64,000 bases of DNA from Pseudanabaena sp. ABRG5-3 (GTDB lineage Bacteria > Cyanobacteriota > Cyanobacteriia > Pseudanabaenales > Pseudanabaenaceae), in the NCBI RefSeq assembly GCF_003967015.1, contig NZ_AP017560.1, positions 1,550,001-1,614,000 on the forward strand, given 5' to 3'. Shown here in pieces: positions 17,378 through 25,341 of the stretch (position 1 is the first letter of the stretch; each line of letters opens with the position of its first letter). A program made the position numbers and the translations under genes. The notes under the pieces were generated by a model. That model ran no database searches, was not told the DNA's origin, and saw nothing but the letters and a program-made list of their open reading frames with translations.

Positions 17378-18910
17378 ATGCGAAAAATATGGATTAGGCT
17401 TCTAGCGGGCTGTTTAGCTGTACTGATCAATTTGACCACCACGAGTGTAGTATGGGCGGCTACCCCGAAGAAGACTGGAGATCCAAAATTTCAGGGTATA
17501 CCACTGCAATGCTATATATCTCTAGCTGATGCAGGCAACTCTCCTGAAGCCAAGGTCGCAGCCTATACTGAAATCGCGGGTCAATATTTAGAATTACAAC
17601 GTCCTGATCAGGCAAAGAAGGTTTTAGAAAAGAGCATCACTGCTGCCAATGACATCGTTAATCCATCGTTAAAAGCCTTTGCGTTATTAGATACAGCAGG
17701 TCGTTTGACTAAGGCATCACAACTAAAACGAGCAACAGATACTTTAGATAGCGTTTTAGCAATTTCTAAGGAGTTACCTGATCCTGTAGATCGAGTGTTC
17801 GCCAATATCAAAATTGCTCAAGCCTATGGTGAAGCTGGCAAAAAGGAAATTGCGAAAAACTTGCTAGCAGCTACGATTAAAGCCACTCCTGAAGTTATTG
17901 ATCCCTATGTCCGATCGCGAGCCTTTGCGGCGATCGCCAATATATATACAGAACTAGGTGATGATTTCAATTCTGAATCAGCGATTTCCGAAGCCACTGA
18001 GCTATTGTCTATGATCGACAATCGCAATACCAAAACTAGAGCAAGAGTCGAGATCGCAGGAAGCTACGCTCAGGCAGGAAATCATGCTAAGGCAGTTGCT
18101 TCATTGTCCAATGTTTTCCAAGAGTTTGATGCAATCCGTGACAATGCGATCTCCTCAGCCAAGGAAGCTGCCAAAAATGCGAAAACTGCCAAAAAGTCAT
18201 CTCCCAAATTAGCAACTAAGTCTCTCAAAAATGATCCTGCTAAGGAGGAAAAAGATGTCCCCGATCCTCAAGTAGTCGAACAAACAGAGCGAGCTAACGC
18301 AGAAATCTTGAAAACGCGATCGTTATTTTTGGTTGCTGGTCAATATTTAGCCTCCAAGCAGTATGACAAAGCCCTAGAAGTTATCAATAACCTTGACGAA
18401 AAAGTAATTGAGAAAAGTATTGGGCTTGCCAATGTCGCGATCGCCAATGCTAAGGACAAGAAAGTTGATGAAGCGAATAAATTATTCGCTCAAAGTCTGC
18501 AAGGTTTAAGTACATTCGCACCTTCAATTGATGTTTTTAATATACTCATTGAAATTGGTCGTCAATACCAAACCCTTCAAAATACAGAACAGGCAAGCAA
18601 AACTTGGGATCAAGCTTTAGCGATCGCCCAAAAATTGACTCAACCTGCTGAAAGACTCTTAGCTCTCAACATCATTGCTAGTACCTATGGTGAGTTTGGC
18701 TTAGTTGATAAAGTCGAGCCAATTTTGCAAGATAGTTTTGCCCTCGCCAAAACTGCCCCTGATCCAAATATTCGTTCTAGAGCTTTCTCCGATATTAGTA
18801 GTACCTACTGGGCGATCGGTCAACGGGATAAAGCCCAAGCAATCGCTCAAGAGATTGAGAATCCCAAAGAAAAAGAACAATTGGGCAAATTATTTACTTG
18901 CGCTAGTTAA
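17378..18910 (+). CDS. exported TPR-repeat protein
   Basis: A 510-aa protein with a signal peptide (residues 1-27, MRKIWIRLLAGCLAVL then a VVWA cleavage region). It is followed by helical repeats of about 35-40 residues of the form A-x3-IA-x2-Y-x3-G, typical of TPR arrays, across about residues 45-505. A lysine/alanine-rich low-complexity insertion lies near residues 250-295. The ATG at 17378 is chosen because it starts the signal peptide and has AAGGACAG upstream; an earlier in-frame start at 17321 adds a non-signal stretch. It probably acts as a periplasmic scaffold; partners are unknown. Confidence 0.8.
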   Translation: MRKIWIRLLAGCLAVLINLTTTSVVWAATPKKTGDPKFQGIPLQCYISLADAGNSPEAKVAAYTEIAGQYLELQRPDQAKKVLEKSITAANDIVNPSLKAFALLDTAGRLTKASQLKRATDTLDSVLAISKELPDPVDRVFANIKIAQAYGEAGKKEIAKNLLAATIKATPEVIDPYVRSRAFAAIANIYTELGDDFNSESAISEATELLSMIDNRNTKTRARVEIAGSYAQAGNHAKAVASLSNVFQEFDAIRDNAISSAKEAAKNAKTAKKSSPKLATKSLKNDPAKEEKDVPDPQVVEQTERANAEILKTRSLFLVAGQYLASKQYDKALEVINNLDEKVIEKSIGLANVAIANAKDKKVDEANKLFAQSLQGLSTFAPSIDVFNILIEIGRQYQTLQNTEQASKTWDQALAIAQKLTQPAERLLALNIIASTYGEFGLVDKVEPILQDSFALAKTAPDPNIRSRAFSDISSTYWAIGQRDKAQAIAQEIENPKEKEQLGKLFTCAS

Positions 18911-18911
18911 A

Positions 18912-18979
18912 TTAACGTGAGTCCAATAACGCCATTTGTGCGGCGCTTCGCGCCGCACAAATGGCGTTATTGACGTTAA
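18912..18979. repeat. palindrome after the TPR gene
   Basis: A perfect 22-bp stem (AATAACGCC..., 18925-18971) with loop TTC carries the GGCGC-TTC-GCGCC core and is enclosed by TTAACGT/ACGTTAA. It lies right after the TPR gene and may end its transcript, although no clean T-run follows. Confidence 0.65.
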
Positions 18980-18981
18980 AT

Positions 18982-19086
18982 TATAGCTATAGCCAAATAA
19001 GTTAAGACATAAAACCCAGAAGAGAGTTGGGGCGCAAAGCGCCCCAACTCTCTTCTGGGTTTTGGTTATAACTGGTTACCGCTATA
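18982..19086. mobile_element. 105-bp MITE-like palindromic element
   Basis: TATAGC/GCTATA ends and partly complementary flanks enclose a perfect 25-bp stem (19011-19063, loop AAA, arms AAAACCCAGAAG...). There is no coding frame. The ends resemble those of the element at 10147-10243. Confidence 0.5.
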
Positions 19087-19116
19087 AAAGCCTCGCATGG
19101 TGAGACTTCTTTATTG

Positions 19117-19155
19117 AAAGATGGGATGTTGGGCATTGCCCAACATCCCATCTTT
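19117..19155 (-). terminator. hairpin closing the rpmH-DUF177 cluster
   Basis: A perfect 18-bp inverted repeat, AAAGATGGGATG..., with loop ATT reaches the first base of the DUF177 stop codon. Confidence 0.65.
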
Positions 19156-19652
19156 TATTCAGATAACTGGAGTGAACTAAGTGCTGCCCAGCGCTTATCT
19201 ACGGAAGTTTCTAAGTTTGCACTTGTATCTCTTAACTCCAAAGCAGGGGCATCAGGCGCAATCTTAGGGTAGGGAATAGCTAAAGTTAGCTGCTCGTATA
19301 ACCATGCCGCAGCATCAAAATATCCATTAGGCGACAAAGACTCAACTAAATCTCCTGATTCGACCTCTCTTTCTTTGGGATATTCACTTTCAGGTAGTGG
19401 CTCGGCTAACCAGATCTTCTCTGATGTATCGATCGCCAAGCGATAGTTAAACTGCACTAAGGTGCGATCGCAGGTCAAGGTCATGATTGTCGAAGCTTTG
19501 GCACTGACCTCAAGAAACGCACCAAGATGACAGACAGAGACAAATCCCTGAACAGGTGTGAGGGTTTCGAGTCCTTCGATAAATTCCTTAAACTCAAAAG
19601 ACTCGGTTGCATCAACAGCCCTTGCAATTTGAGGGATATATAGTTTTTCCAT
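19155..19652 (-). CDS. DUF177/YceD-family protein
   Basis: A 165-aa protein of the YceD (DUF177) family, linked in plants and bacteria to 23S rRNA accumulation. Recognisable parts are the VSVCHLGAFLEVSAKAS strand pair, the LTCDRTLVQF motif and an acidic region before the C-terminal helix. It is the last gene of the minus-strand run rpmH-rnpA-PH-yidC-khpB and its start overlaps the khpB stop by one base. That position is conserved in cyanobacteria. The molecular function is unproven. Confidence 0.78.
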   Translation of the reverse strand: MEKLYIPQIARAVDATESFEFKEFIEGLETLTPVQGFVSVCHLGAFLEVSAKASTIMTLTCDRTLVQFNYRLAIDTSEKIWLAEPLPESEYPKEREVESGDLVESLSPNGYFDAAAWLYEQLTLAIPYPKIAPDAPALELRDTSANLETSVDKRWAALSSLQLSE

Positions 19653-20182
19653 TAGACCTGCACCAATTTAACAATTAAGTGACGATTTGGCTCTTTGCCC
19701 TGACTATAGGTTTGAATATCAGGAAAACTTTCTAAAAATTGATGAATATAACGGCGATCGGCAGATGAAAGATTCTTAATAGCAAATTCTGTTTGGGTTT
19801 CGCGTACCTGTTGTACAGCTTTTTCAGCTAATTCATTCAAATTAGCTAAATATTTTGAGCGATAGCCATTTAGTTCGACAGTATAGAAATTATGGTTTTG
19901 AGGCTGGCTGGCTGATTGGTTTAAATCTGATGGAAGATGACTATTCAGGAGAGTATTAGCAAGATATTGGAGTGAATCAATTACTATGCCATCCTGACCA
20001 ATTAATCTTTGAATTTGCTGCTCTTGTAATCCATCCGTACTTATTTCGAGCCAGTAATTTTTGGAGTTACTAGCAGCCTGTTCTGGAGATGCTTCTAGCA
20101 GATGAGTATTCACCGAAGTCGAATACCCCATCAAGCTTAAAAGCTCTTGAAGCCAATTTGCACTTGCTGAAGCATCTTGCAT
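19652..20182 (-). CDS. khpB: KhpB/Jag-type RNA-binding protein (KH and R3H)
   Basis: A small cytosolic RNA-binding protein of the Jag/EloR/KhpB family, which usually follows yidC. A KH-like segment around LIGQDGIVIDSLQYLAN contains the GxxG loop GQDG. The C-terminal R3H-like part has NLSSADRRYIHQFLE. The ATG at 20182 has GGGAAAG 8 nt upstream and is preferred to an upstream TTG at 20203. It overlaps the next gene by one base, which suggests coupling. The N-terminal Jag_N domain is reduced or divergent. Confidence 0.82.
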   Translation of the reverse strand: MQDASASANWLQELLSLMGYSTSVNTHLLEASPEQAASNSKNYWLEISTDGLQEQQIQRLIGQDGIVIDSLQYLANTLLNSHLPSDLNQSASQPQNHNFYTVELNGYRSKYLANLNELAEKAVQQVRETQTEFAIKNLSSADRRYIHQFLESFPDIQTYSQGKEPNRHLIVKLVQV

Positions 20183-20217
20183 AAACAGTACTTTCCCACT
20201 CAATATAAATGTTTTTT

Positions 20218-20248
20218 AAATCAGGCAACGCAAGGCGCTACCTGATTT
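20218..20248. repeat. small palindrome between yidC and khpB
   Basis: AAATCAGG and CCTGATTT flank a 15-nt loop. There is no U-tract on the gene strand, so this may be an RNA processing or attenuation structure rather than a terminator. Confidence 0.45.
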
Positions 20249-20293
20249 AGTAAGTTTATCTTTCCAGCTATGTGGCGATTGGCAACCTATAGT

Positions 20294-21601
20294 TTAGTTC
20301 TTTTTCTTTTTCTTAGAAGAATTAGAGTTTGGTTCAAAGGGGAGAGCTGACTTAGTTGGGGTCTTGCCACCTTTAGCCTTGTCATCTACTACGGTTGTAT
20401 TTTTAGCTTTAGCATCAAAGGGAATTTTGCTAGGCTCGACTTTGCTAGGAGTGATTGCTTTCGGATCAGCTTTAGCCTTACTCGCAGGAGCATCATTAGC
20501 CGAAACCGCAACTAACTTTTGCAGATTTTCTGGTAGGGGTTCTTTAGCCACAATAAATGCCTGTAATGTCTGAAAAATGTTTGCAATCAACATATAGAGC
20601 ATTACACCCGATGGCAAGGGGAAAAACAAAAACATACCAGAGAAAATAATTGGTGTGAGTTTGTTCATCGTGTCCTGTTGAGAAGACTCAGGACTGGGAT
20701 TGCTAGGTTTAGGTGTAGAACCACCAGAGATATTTTGGTTAGCATAAAGACTCACGCCAAAGCCCAAAACCATAATTACAATGTCCCAATTAATGCTGCC
20801 ATCAGCATTAGTTACACCAGTTTTACCAAGTGCTTTGATAAAGAGAAATCCTTTATTAGCAGCTAAACCAGGTACAGTCGCTTGTACTGTGACATCACCA
20901 GCTTGCTTTGCGACTACGGTTCCATCGGCTAAAACATCTACTAGGTCTTGTCCTTTAGTAACTTTCCAATGAGGAGTAAGATCTACGTCTGGATATTCAG
21001 CAGATAACGCTGTGAAATCTTGACCTTGAGAGGTTTGTAAAACAATTTTAGATTGCTCACCGATCGCCAAGTTTGTACCATTTAAAGCAGTCGCCAGAAT
21101 CGGATAATGCACGCGATCGGCAAAGTAAACGTTTTGGCTAGGTGAAGTAAAAGGCTGATGGATGATTTGCGCCTGATTTTCGGCAGGAGCAGCTATTTGG
21201 AAGTTTAGAGAATAGTTAATATCTGCAAAAGGCGATCCCCTTAGAGTTGCAAACAAAGCAAAGAGAATTGGTAATTGCACGATCGCAGGTAGGCATCCCG
21301 ACAAAGGATTACCAAATTCTTTGAAGTTTGCCGAGTTTACTTTGGCTAGCTCCTCTTGCTGTTTGGCAGGATCGCTCTTGTAACGCTCTTGCACTTCTTT
21401 AATTCTTTGTTGCATCACGGGGTTAGCGATCTTCATGCGACGCATACTGCGAAGCTGATTAGCACTAACGGGAAACAACGCAAAACGTACAACCAACGTC
21501 AATGCAATAATTGCCAGTCCATAGCTCGGCACGATGCCGTAGAAAAAATCTAGGAAAGGCAACATTATGTTGTTGGAAAGAAAACCTACACCGAAATCCA
21601 T
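20294..21601 (-). CDS. yidC: membrane protein insertase YidC/Alb3/Oxa1
   Basis: Inserts proteins into the plasma and thylakoid membranes. The core has a first hydrophobic region at residues 27-48 (with Arg39), the cytosolic helical hairpin 50-98, the GNPLSGCLPAIVQLPILFAL segment at 97-116, and further hydrophobic segments near 273-290 and 310-345. Residues about 125-268 form a long extra-cytosolic insertion; part of it (near VLADGTVVAKQAGDVTV) looks like a bacterial Ig-like fold. The C terminus is lysine-rich and ends in a run of K. Gene order rnpA-PH-yidC-khpB supports the call. Confidence 0.93.
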   Translation of the reverse strand: MDFGVGFLSNNIMLPFLDFFYGIVPSYGLAIIALTLVVRFALFPVSANQLRSMRRMKIANPVMQQRIKEVQERYKSDPAKQQEELAKVNSANFKEFGNPLSGCLPAIVQLPILFALFATLRGSPFADINYSLNFQIAAPAENQAQIIHQPFTSPSQNVYFADRVHYPILATALNGTNLAIGEQSKIVLQTSQGQDFTALSAEYPDVDLTPHWKVTKGQDLVDVLADGTVVAKQAGDVTVQATVPGLAANKGFLFIKALGKTGVTNADGSINWDIVIMVLGFGVSLYANQNISGGSTPKPSNPSPESSQQDTMNKLTPIIFSGMFLFFPLPSGVMLYMLIANIFQTLQAFIVAKEPLPENLQKLVAVSANDAPASKAKADPKAITPSKVEPSKIPFDAKAKNTTVVDDKAKGGKTPTKSALPFEPNSNSSKKKKKN

Positions 21602-21670
21602 TTTCTACTTTACTGTTGAGTTTGCATCTAAAAGTGATTACTAAGTGATCAGCTATCACTCATTAAAATT

Positions 21671-21706
21671 AGGATCGCCTAAGAGTTAATTTTCTAGGGC
21701 GATCCT
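21671..21706 (-). terminator. hairpin after the PH-domain gene
   Basis: GGATCGCC and GGCGATCC are separated by about 19 nt, with TAATTTT following on the minus strand. It could separate the rpmH-rnpA-PH transcript from yidC. Confidence 0.5.
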
Positions 21707-21714
21707 TGAATATT

Positions 21715-22113
21715 TTAGGCTTTGCTACCGATCGCACCACTTCTGTCTTGTGCTTTCAGGCTTAGCTTTGATTCGATATATTCGTATGTTTCACGAAACT
21801 TAGGCAAAGATTTTAATTCAAGGCGTGAACCATCTTTGAGGGTCAATACCATGTCGCCCCAACTGCCTAAGCCACGGGGAACGGTGACAATTTTGGCAAT
21901 TTCTGCATACACAACATCTGTGCGAGTTTGACCTCTCCATCCACCTGTAACGGTAATGCGTCGGTTGGTGATGCGATAACGTACCCATAGCGCCCTTGCG
22001 ATCGCAGCAATGCCAAAGGGAATTGTGATCACAAAAATACTCATCAGCAAGCTAATAATTAGATCGCCGATGTGAGGTGCGCCTTCGTAATAAACTTCCT
22101 CATTAACTGCCAT
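21715..22113 (-). CDS. bacterial PH-domain membrane protein
   Basis: A 132-aa protein with an N-terminal amphipathic start, a hydrophobic segment at about residues 17-42, and a YdbS/bPH-type domain: RYRITNRRITVTGGW, then VVYAEIAKIVTVPRG and DMVLTLKDGSRLELKSLP. It overlaps rnpA by 11 bp and lies between rnpA and yidC, a conserved cyanobacterial arrangement. The role is unknown; context suggests a link with membrane insertion or ribosome assembly. Confidence 0.8.
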   Translation of the reverse strand: MAVNEEVYYEGAPHIGDLIISLLMSIFVITIPFGIAAIARALWVRYRITNRRITVTGGWRGQTRTDVVYAEIAKIVTVPRGLGSWGDMVLTLKDGSRLELKSLPKFRETYEYIESKLSLKAQDRSGAIGSKA

Positions 22114-22453
22114 GCAAAACCTTCGCCTTTGCTAATAAATTCTTGAGATCATCACAAAGCTGTTGATAACTTGGTTTGCTTTGAGAAGCAATAACTGTTA
22201 CAACAATTTGTAATCTATTTTTCAATTGTGACAGAAGTTGTCGAAAAATTGCGCGAAGTTGGCGCTTAAATCGATTACGGCTTACCGCCAACTTGCTGAC
22301 TTTTTTACTGACAACAATGCCAATCTTGGTGAATTCGGCATTACCATCAAAAAGAATTCTCAGATTTAAGTATGTGCCTCTGTAGCGATCGCCATTGGCA
22401 TATACCTTTGCGAAATCCTCTCGCCGTCGCAGACGGTTTTGATTAGGAAGCAC
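22103..22453 (-). CDS. rnpA: ribonuclease P protein component
   Basis: Protein subunit of RNase P, which matures tRNA 5' ends. The 116 residues show the basic N terminus RLRRREDFAKVYANG, the central strand IGIVVSKKVSKLAVSRN and the RNR-type motif SRNRFKR. It is directly downstream of rpmH on the same strand, the near-universal order. Confidence 0.94.
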   Translation of the reverse strand: MLPNQNRLRRREDFAKVYANGDRYRGTYLNLRILFDGNAEFTKIGIVVSKKVSKLAVSRNRFKRQLRAIFRQLLSQLKNRLQIVVTVIASQSKPSYQQLCDDLKNLLAKAKVLHGS

Positions 22454-22511
22454 TAGAAAATTAACAAGTACAAGTTAAGTACGAATAGGTTTGCGAATTA
22501 AATCTGAATAA

Positions 22512-22652
22512 TTATACGGTTGTCAAGCGAACTCTGCCTCTGCTACGGCGAGCTTTGATGACGCGGCGACCTGTGGGGGATTCCATTCTGGCGCGAAATC
22601 CAGAGGTGCGTTTCTTTTTGCGGACACTACCGCGTAGAGTACGTTTTGTCAT
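22512..22652 (-). CDS. rpmH: 50S ribosomal protein L34
   Basis: A 46-aa, highly basic protein starting [18 protein letters not shown], with [13 protein letters not shown] near the C terminus; both are diagnostic of L34. It heads the rpmH-rnpA-PH-yidC-khpB-DUF177 run. Cyanobacterial origin boxes or dnaA are not seen in the gap upstream. Confidence 0.96.
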   Translation of the reverse strand: MTKRTLRGSVRKKKRTSGFRARMESPTGRRVIKARRSRGRVRLTTV

Positions 22653-22741
22653 AACCGTTACTTACTTACTTTCAAAGGATGTCAATTTTTTCACAGGCTT
22701 TTAATTATAACACCTGTGTTTAGCCATTGGCTAACAATTAC

Positions 22742-22897
22742 TCAGGTGCTAATATTTGAGATCAACTGCCCGTACTTGGAGGTAATTGCACCACCAAGAA
22801 GAACTCCCATGATCGCGATCCCTGTTGCCATACCTAGACGATCAGGTAGCCATTTAGTCAAAGTAAGAGCAGAGGAAATATAAACCTTACCGTAACA
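22742..22897 (-). pseudogene. remnant of an MFS transporter
   Basis: A 51-codon open stretch bounded by stops reads ...LTLTKWLPDRLGMATGIAI..., then MGVLLGGAIT. This resembles the loop and helix of OFA-like major facilitator proteins (a KWFPERRG-x-ATGI pattern). Nothing else of such a protein remains on either side. Confidence 0.5.
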
Positions 22898-22949
22898 TTA
22901 GATACGTCCTAATAAGTAAGGGTAGGTGGCGCTTCGCTTGTGTAGCTAC

Positions 22950-24413
22950 TTATGAGGATTTAGCAAAGTTCATGAATTCAGACTTAGGTTGTGTACTAAA
23001 TACATCATTTACAACTTGGTCATTGCCCAATATATTTGCATTGATTGTCATTGGACTTACTTGAGTCAGACTACCCATACTAAGAGGACTGTTAGAAGTA
23101 TGTACATCAAGAAAACAATTGCTGCCTTGATAAAAAGTATCGAAAGCTGAACTGTTGTTAAAGACACTGGAATTTTGAAAGTAATCTACTCTCGTCTCAG
23201 AAACCATAAGATTAGCATTACCTTGTTCACCTACTTGACCCATAAGAAAGCTATTCATTTCAGATTGCAAAGATTTAGCCGCATTATTATAGAAATTAGA
23301 GTTATCAGAGGGTTCAACGTAGTTCATGCAGCCTTGTTCGCTCCAATTAAATTCTTGAGCAAAGTTTGGTTGGATTGCATAAAGTTCGGTTGGGGAATTC
23401 TTGGGCTGTGATAAAAGGCTATCTGGTGCATTGGAAAGTAAAAAATTAGGGGTAGAGCTTTTGGTCATAACCTCCTTACTGCCCTTCCAATTTTTGAGGG
23501 AATCCAAATTAAAGAGCGAACCATCAGCTTGTTTGAAACTTTCACCCTTGAGGAGTTTGACTAATAATTCTTGAGGATAGCTATGATTCTCTACGGAATT
23601 CTTGGCATTGGGTTGATAGAGATCATTAGGATTGATATGTAGATCTAAATGGGACAATCTAGCATTGCGGGGATCTGAGTTTTTTTCCTCTTTAGTTCCA
23701 AAAATGCGACTGGTGTGTAGGGAAACCACGCGATCTGCCGAAGAGTTTCTGAGTCCATCCCACATCAACTTTGTACCATTCTCAACACCTGCGGGATCAA
23801 GGGCAAGAATTTCGGATAACTTGTTTTGCGTCAAATTTTGATATTCTTTGCCAGCAATACCAGCCACATGAGCGCCCAAACTATGTCCAATCAAAGTAAC
23901 CTTGCTAGGATCAAGCCCTTTGTCTTTGAGATACTGAGCAAGATACTTGCCAGCCTCGGCAGTCATATCTGCGGCGTTGGTATATTCCTTATTTACCAAC
24001 TTCTTCATGAAATTGCCGCCATTGAGCCAATCAAGGGCAAGGATATTGGCGGAGGGGTCTTTCTTAGCTAGTCCTGACTCAATATCTTTGACCCATTGCT
24101 CATTAGCACCACTTTGGTATCCATGAATGACGATGTAGGTCTTGGCATCTTTGTTGATCTCGCGATTATTCCAAGAAGAAATTGAATTCGTATCCATCGG
24201 CTTCACAATATTAATTGTGTCCGCCATAATCTTGATAGGAGTGGTAATGACTTGTGTGGTTCTATTGGCATGATCCGTAACTAGACGCACGACATCTTGA
24301 GTTTCACGGATACTGATCACATCAAGGGGGAGTTTGATGATGCTAACGGCTGTGTTGATTCTTTGTTGGGCAACATCAGTGGCAATCTTAAAAATTTTTC
24401 CAAATATGCTCAT
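22950..24413 (-). CDS. lipase-family alpha/beta hydrolase
   Basis: A 487-aa protein with a central domain of the pancreatic-lipase/phospholipase A1 type (PF00151). It shows the YIVIHGYQSG oxyanion strand (about residue 93), nucleophile elbow GHSLGAH with Ser178, LDPAG with Asp206 and a candidate His277 in ENHSYP. The first 80 residues are helical and the last 150 are Ser/Asn/Gln-rich low complexity. There is no clear signal peptide. It is divergent from an OmpR-type two-component pair that could regulate it. The substrate is unknown. Confidence 0.82.
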   Translation of the reverse strand: MSIFGKIFKIATDVAQQRINTAVSIIKLPLDVISIRETQDVVRLVTDHANRTTQVITTPIKIMADTINIVKPMDTNSISSWNNREINKDAKTYIVIHGYQSGANEQWVKDIESGLAKKDPSANILALDWLNGGNFMKKLVNKEYTNAADMTAEAGKYLAQYLKDKGLDPSKVTLIGHSLGAHVAGIAGKEYQNLTQNKLSEILALDPAGVENGTKLMWDGLRNSSADRVVSLHTSRIFGTKEEKNSDPRNARLSHLDLHINPNDLYQPNAKNSVENHSYPQELLVKLLKGESFKQADGSLFNLDSLKNWKGSKEVMTKSSTPNFLLSNAPDSLLSQPKNSPTELYAIQPNFAQEFNWSEQGCMNYVEPSDNSNFYNNAAKSLQSEMNSFLMGQVGEQGNANLMVSETRVDYFQNSSVFNNSSAFDTFYQGSNCFLDVHTSNSPLSMGSLTQVSPMTINANILGNDQVVNDVFSTQPKSEFMNFAKSS

Positions 24414-24529
24414 GTCTTTTCTCCTTTGATTAGTTGCTGATGGGCTGTAGGCTTGTGTTTGCCTTTCGATGTAACTAATCTATAAAAGACATATGTCGAT
24501 GGTTTGCTAGAGTTGTGTCATTTTTGTGT

Positions 24530-24566
24530 CAATAGATTCACAGCGTTTTGCGCTGTAAATCTATTG
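24530..24566. promoter_or_regulatory. palindrome in the lipase/two-component divergent region
   Basis: CAATAGATT-ACAGCG and CGCTGT-AATCTATTG form an almost perfect inverted repeat, preceded by the direct repeat GTGTCATTTTTGTGTC. It sits between divergent promoters with no T-run, so an operator is a reasonable but unproven reading. Confidence 0.35.
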
Positions 24567-24636
24567 GGTTCAAGTGCGGCTAGTGAATAGCTTGTAAAAT
24601 ATGGGTCGTTGCTAAAAATACAAGTAATAATCAGTA

Positions 24637-25341
24637 ATGAAGATTTTAATTGTTGAAGATGACTCGGCAATTCGGCATCTGATCCAACAAACTTTAGAGG
24701 AGGATAATTTTGAGTGTCAGGCGGTTGATAATGGCTTAGTGGCTTTGGATTTTGTGCAGAAGATGCAGCCAGATTTGATTGTTTTAGATCGGATGCTACC
24801 GGGTTTGGATGGATTAGAAATTTGCTGTCGTATCAGGCAAAATAAGTCGATTAAAGATCCCTATATCATTATGCTGACGGCTAAGGGGGAAGAGATGGAT
24901 CGGATTATTGGCTTATCGACAGGGGTAGATGACTATATGGTGAAGCCCTTTAGTCCGAGGGAACTGACTGCGAGAGTGCGTGCAGTTTTACGCCGTAGTT
25001 TGCGTCAATTAGAGCCAGTTCAGATTTATCAAACACTGCATTTTGCGATCGATTTAGATCGGCGGACTGCAACTCGTTTACATGGGGGAAATTCGGAACT
25101 TCTAGATTTAACAACGATTGAATTTAAGTTATTGTCAACTTTTCTGAGTTATCCGAATCGGGTTTGGAGTCGCGCTCAACTGATTGAAAAACTATGGGGT
25201 GATGATTTTTTTGGGGAGGATCGGGTTGTCGATAGTCATGTGGCTAGATTGCGAAAGAAGGTGGAATTTGATAGTAGTAAACCAACTTTCATTAAGACTG
25301 TGAGTGGTGTGGGCTATAAATTTGAGGATAGTGATGGCTAA
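24637..25341 (+). CDS. OmpR-family response regulator
   Basis: A DNA-binding regulator of 234 aa. The receiver domain has the acidic pair EDD at residues 7-9, phosphoacceptor Asp51 in LIVLDRMLP and the lysine in VKPFSPRE. A winged-helix domain follows, with LTTIEFKLL, RVWSRAQLIEKLWG and VDSHVARLRKKV. Its stop overlaps the start of the histidine kinase (ATGGCTAA), so the pair is translationally coupled. The divergent lipase gene is a candidate target. Confidence 0.93.
   Translation: MKILIVEDDSAIRHLIQQTLEEDNFECQAVDNGLVALDFVQKMQPDLIVLDRMLPGLDGLEICCRIRQNKSIKDPYIIMLTAKGEEMDRIIGLSTGVDDYMVKPFSPRELTARVRAVLRRSLRQLEPVQIYQTLHFAIDLDRRTATRLHGGNSELLDLTTIEFKLLSTFLSYPNRVWSRAQLIEKLWGDDFFGEDRVVDSHVARLRKKVEFDSSKPTFIKTVSGVGYKFEDSDG

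Noticed and set aside
22653-22741. Replication origin next to rpmH
   Set aside because: No DnaA-box cluster, dnaA or dnaN is visible near the rpmH end of the cluster.
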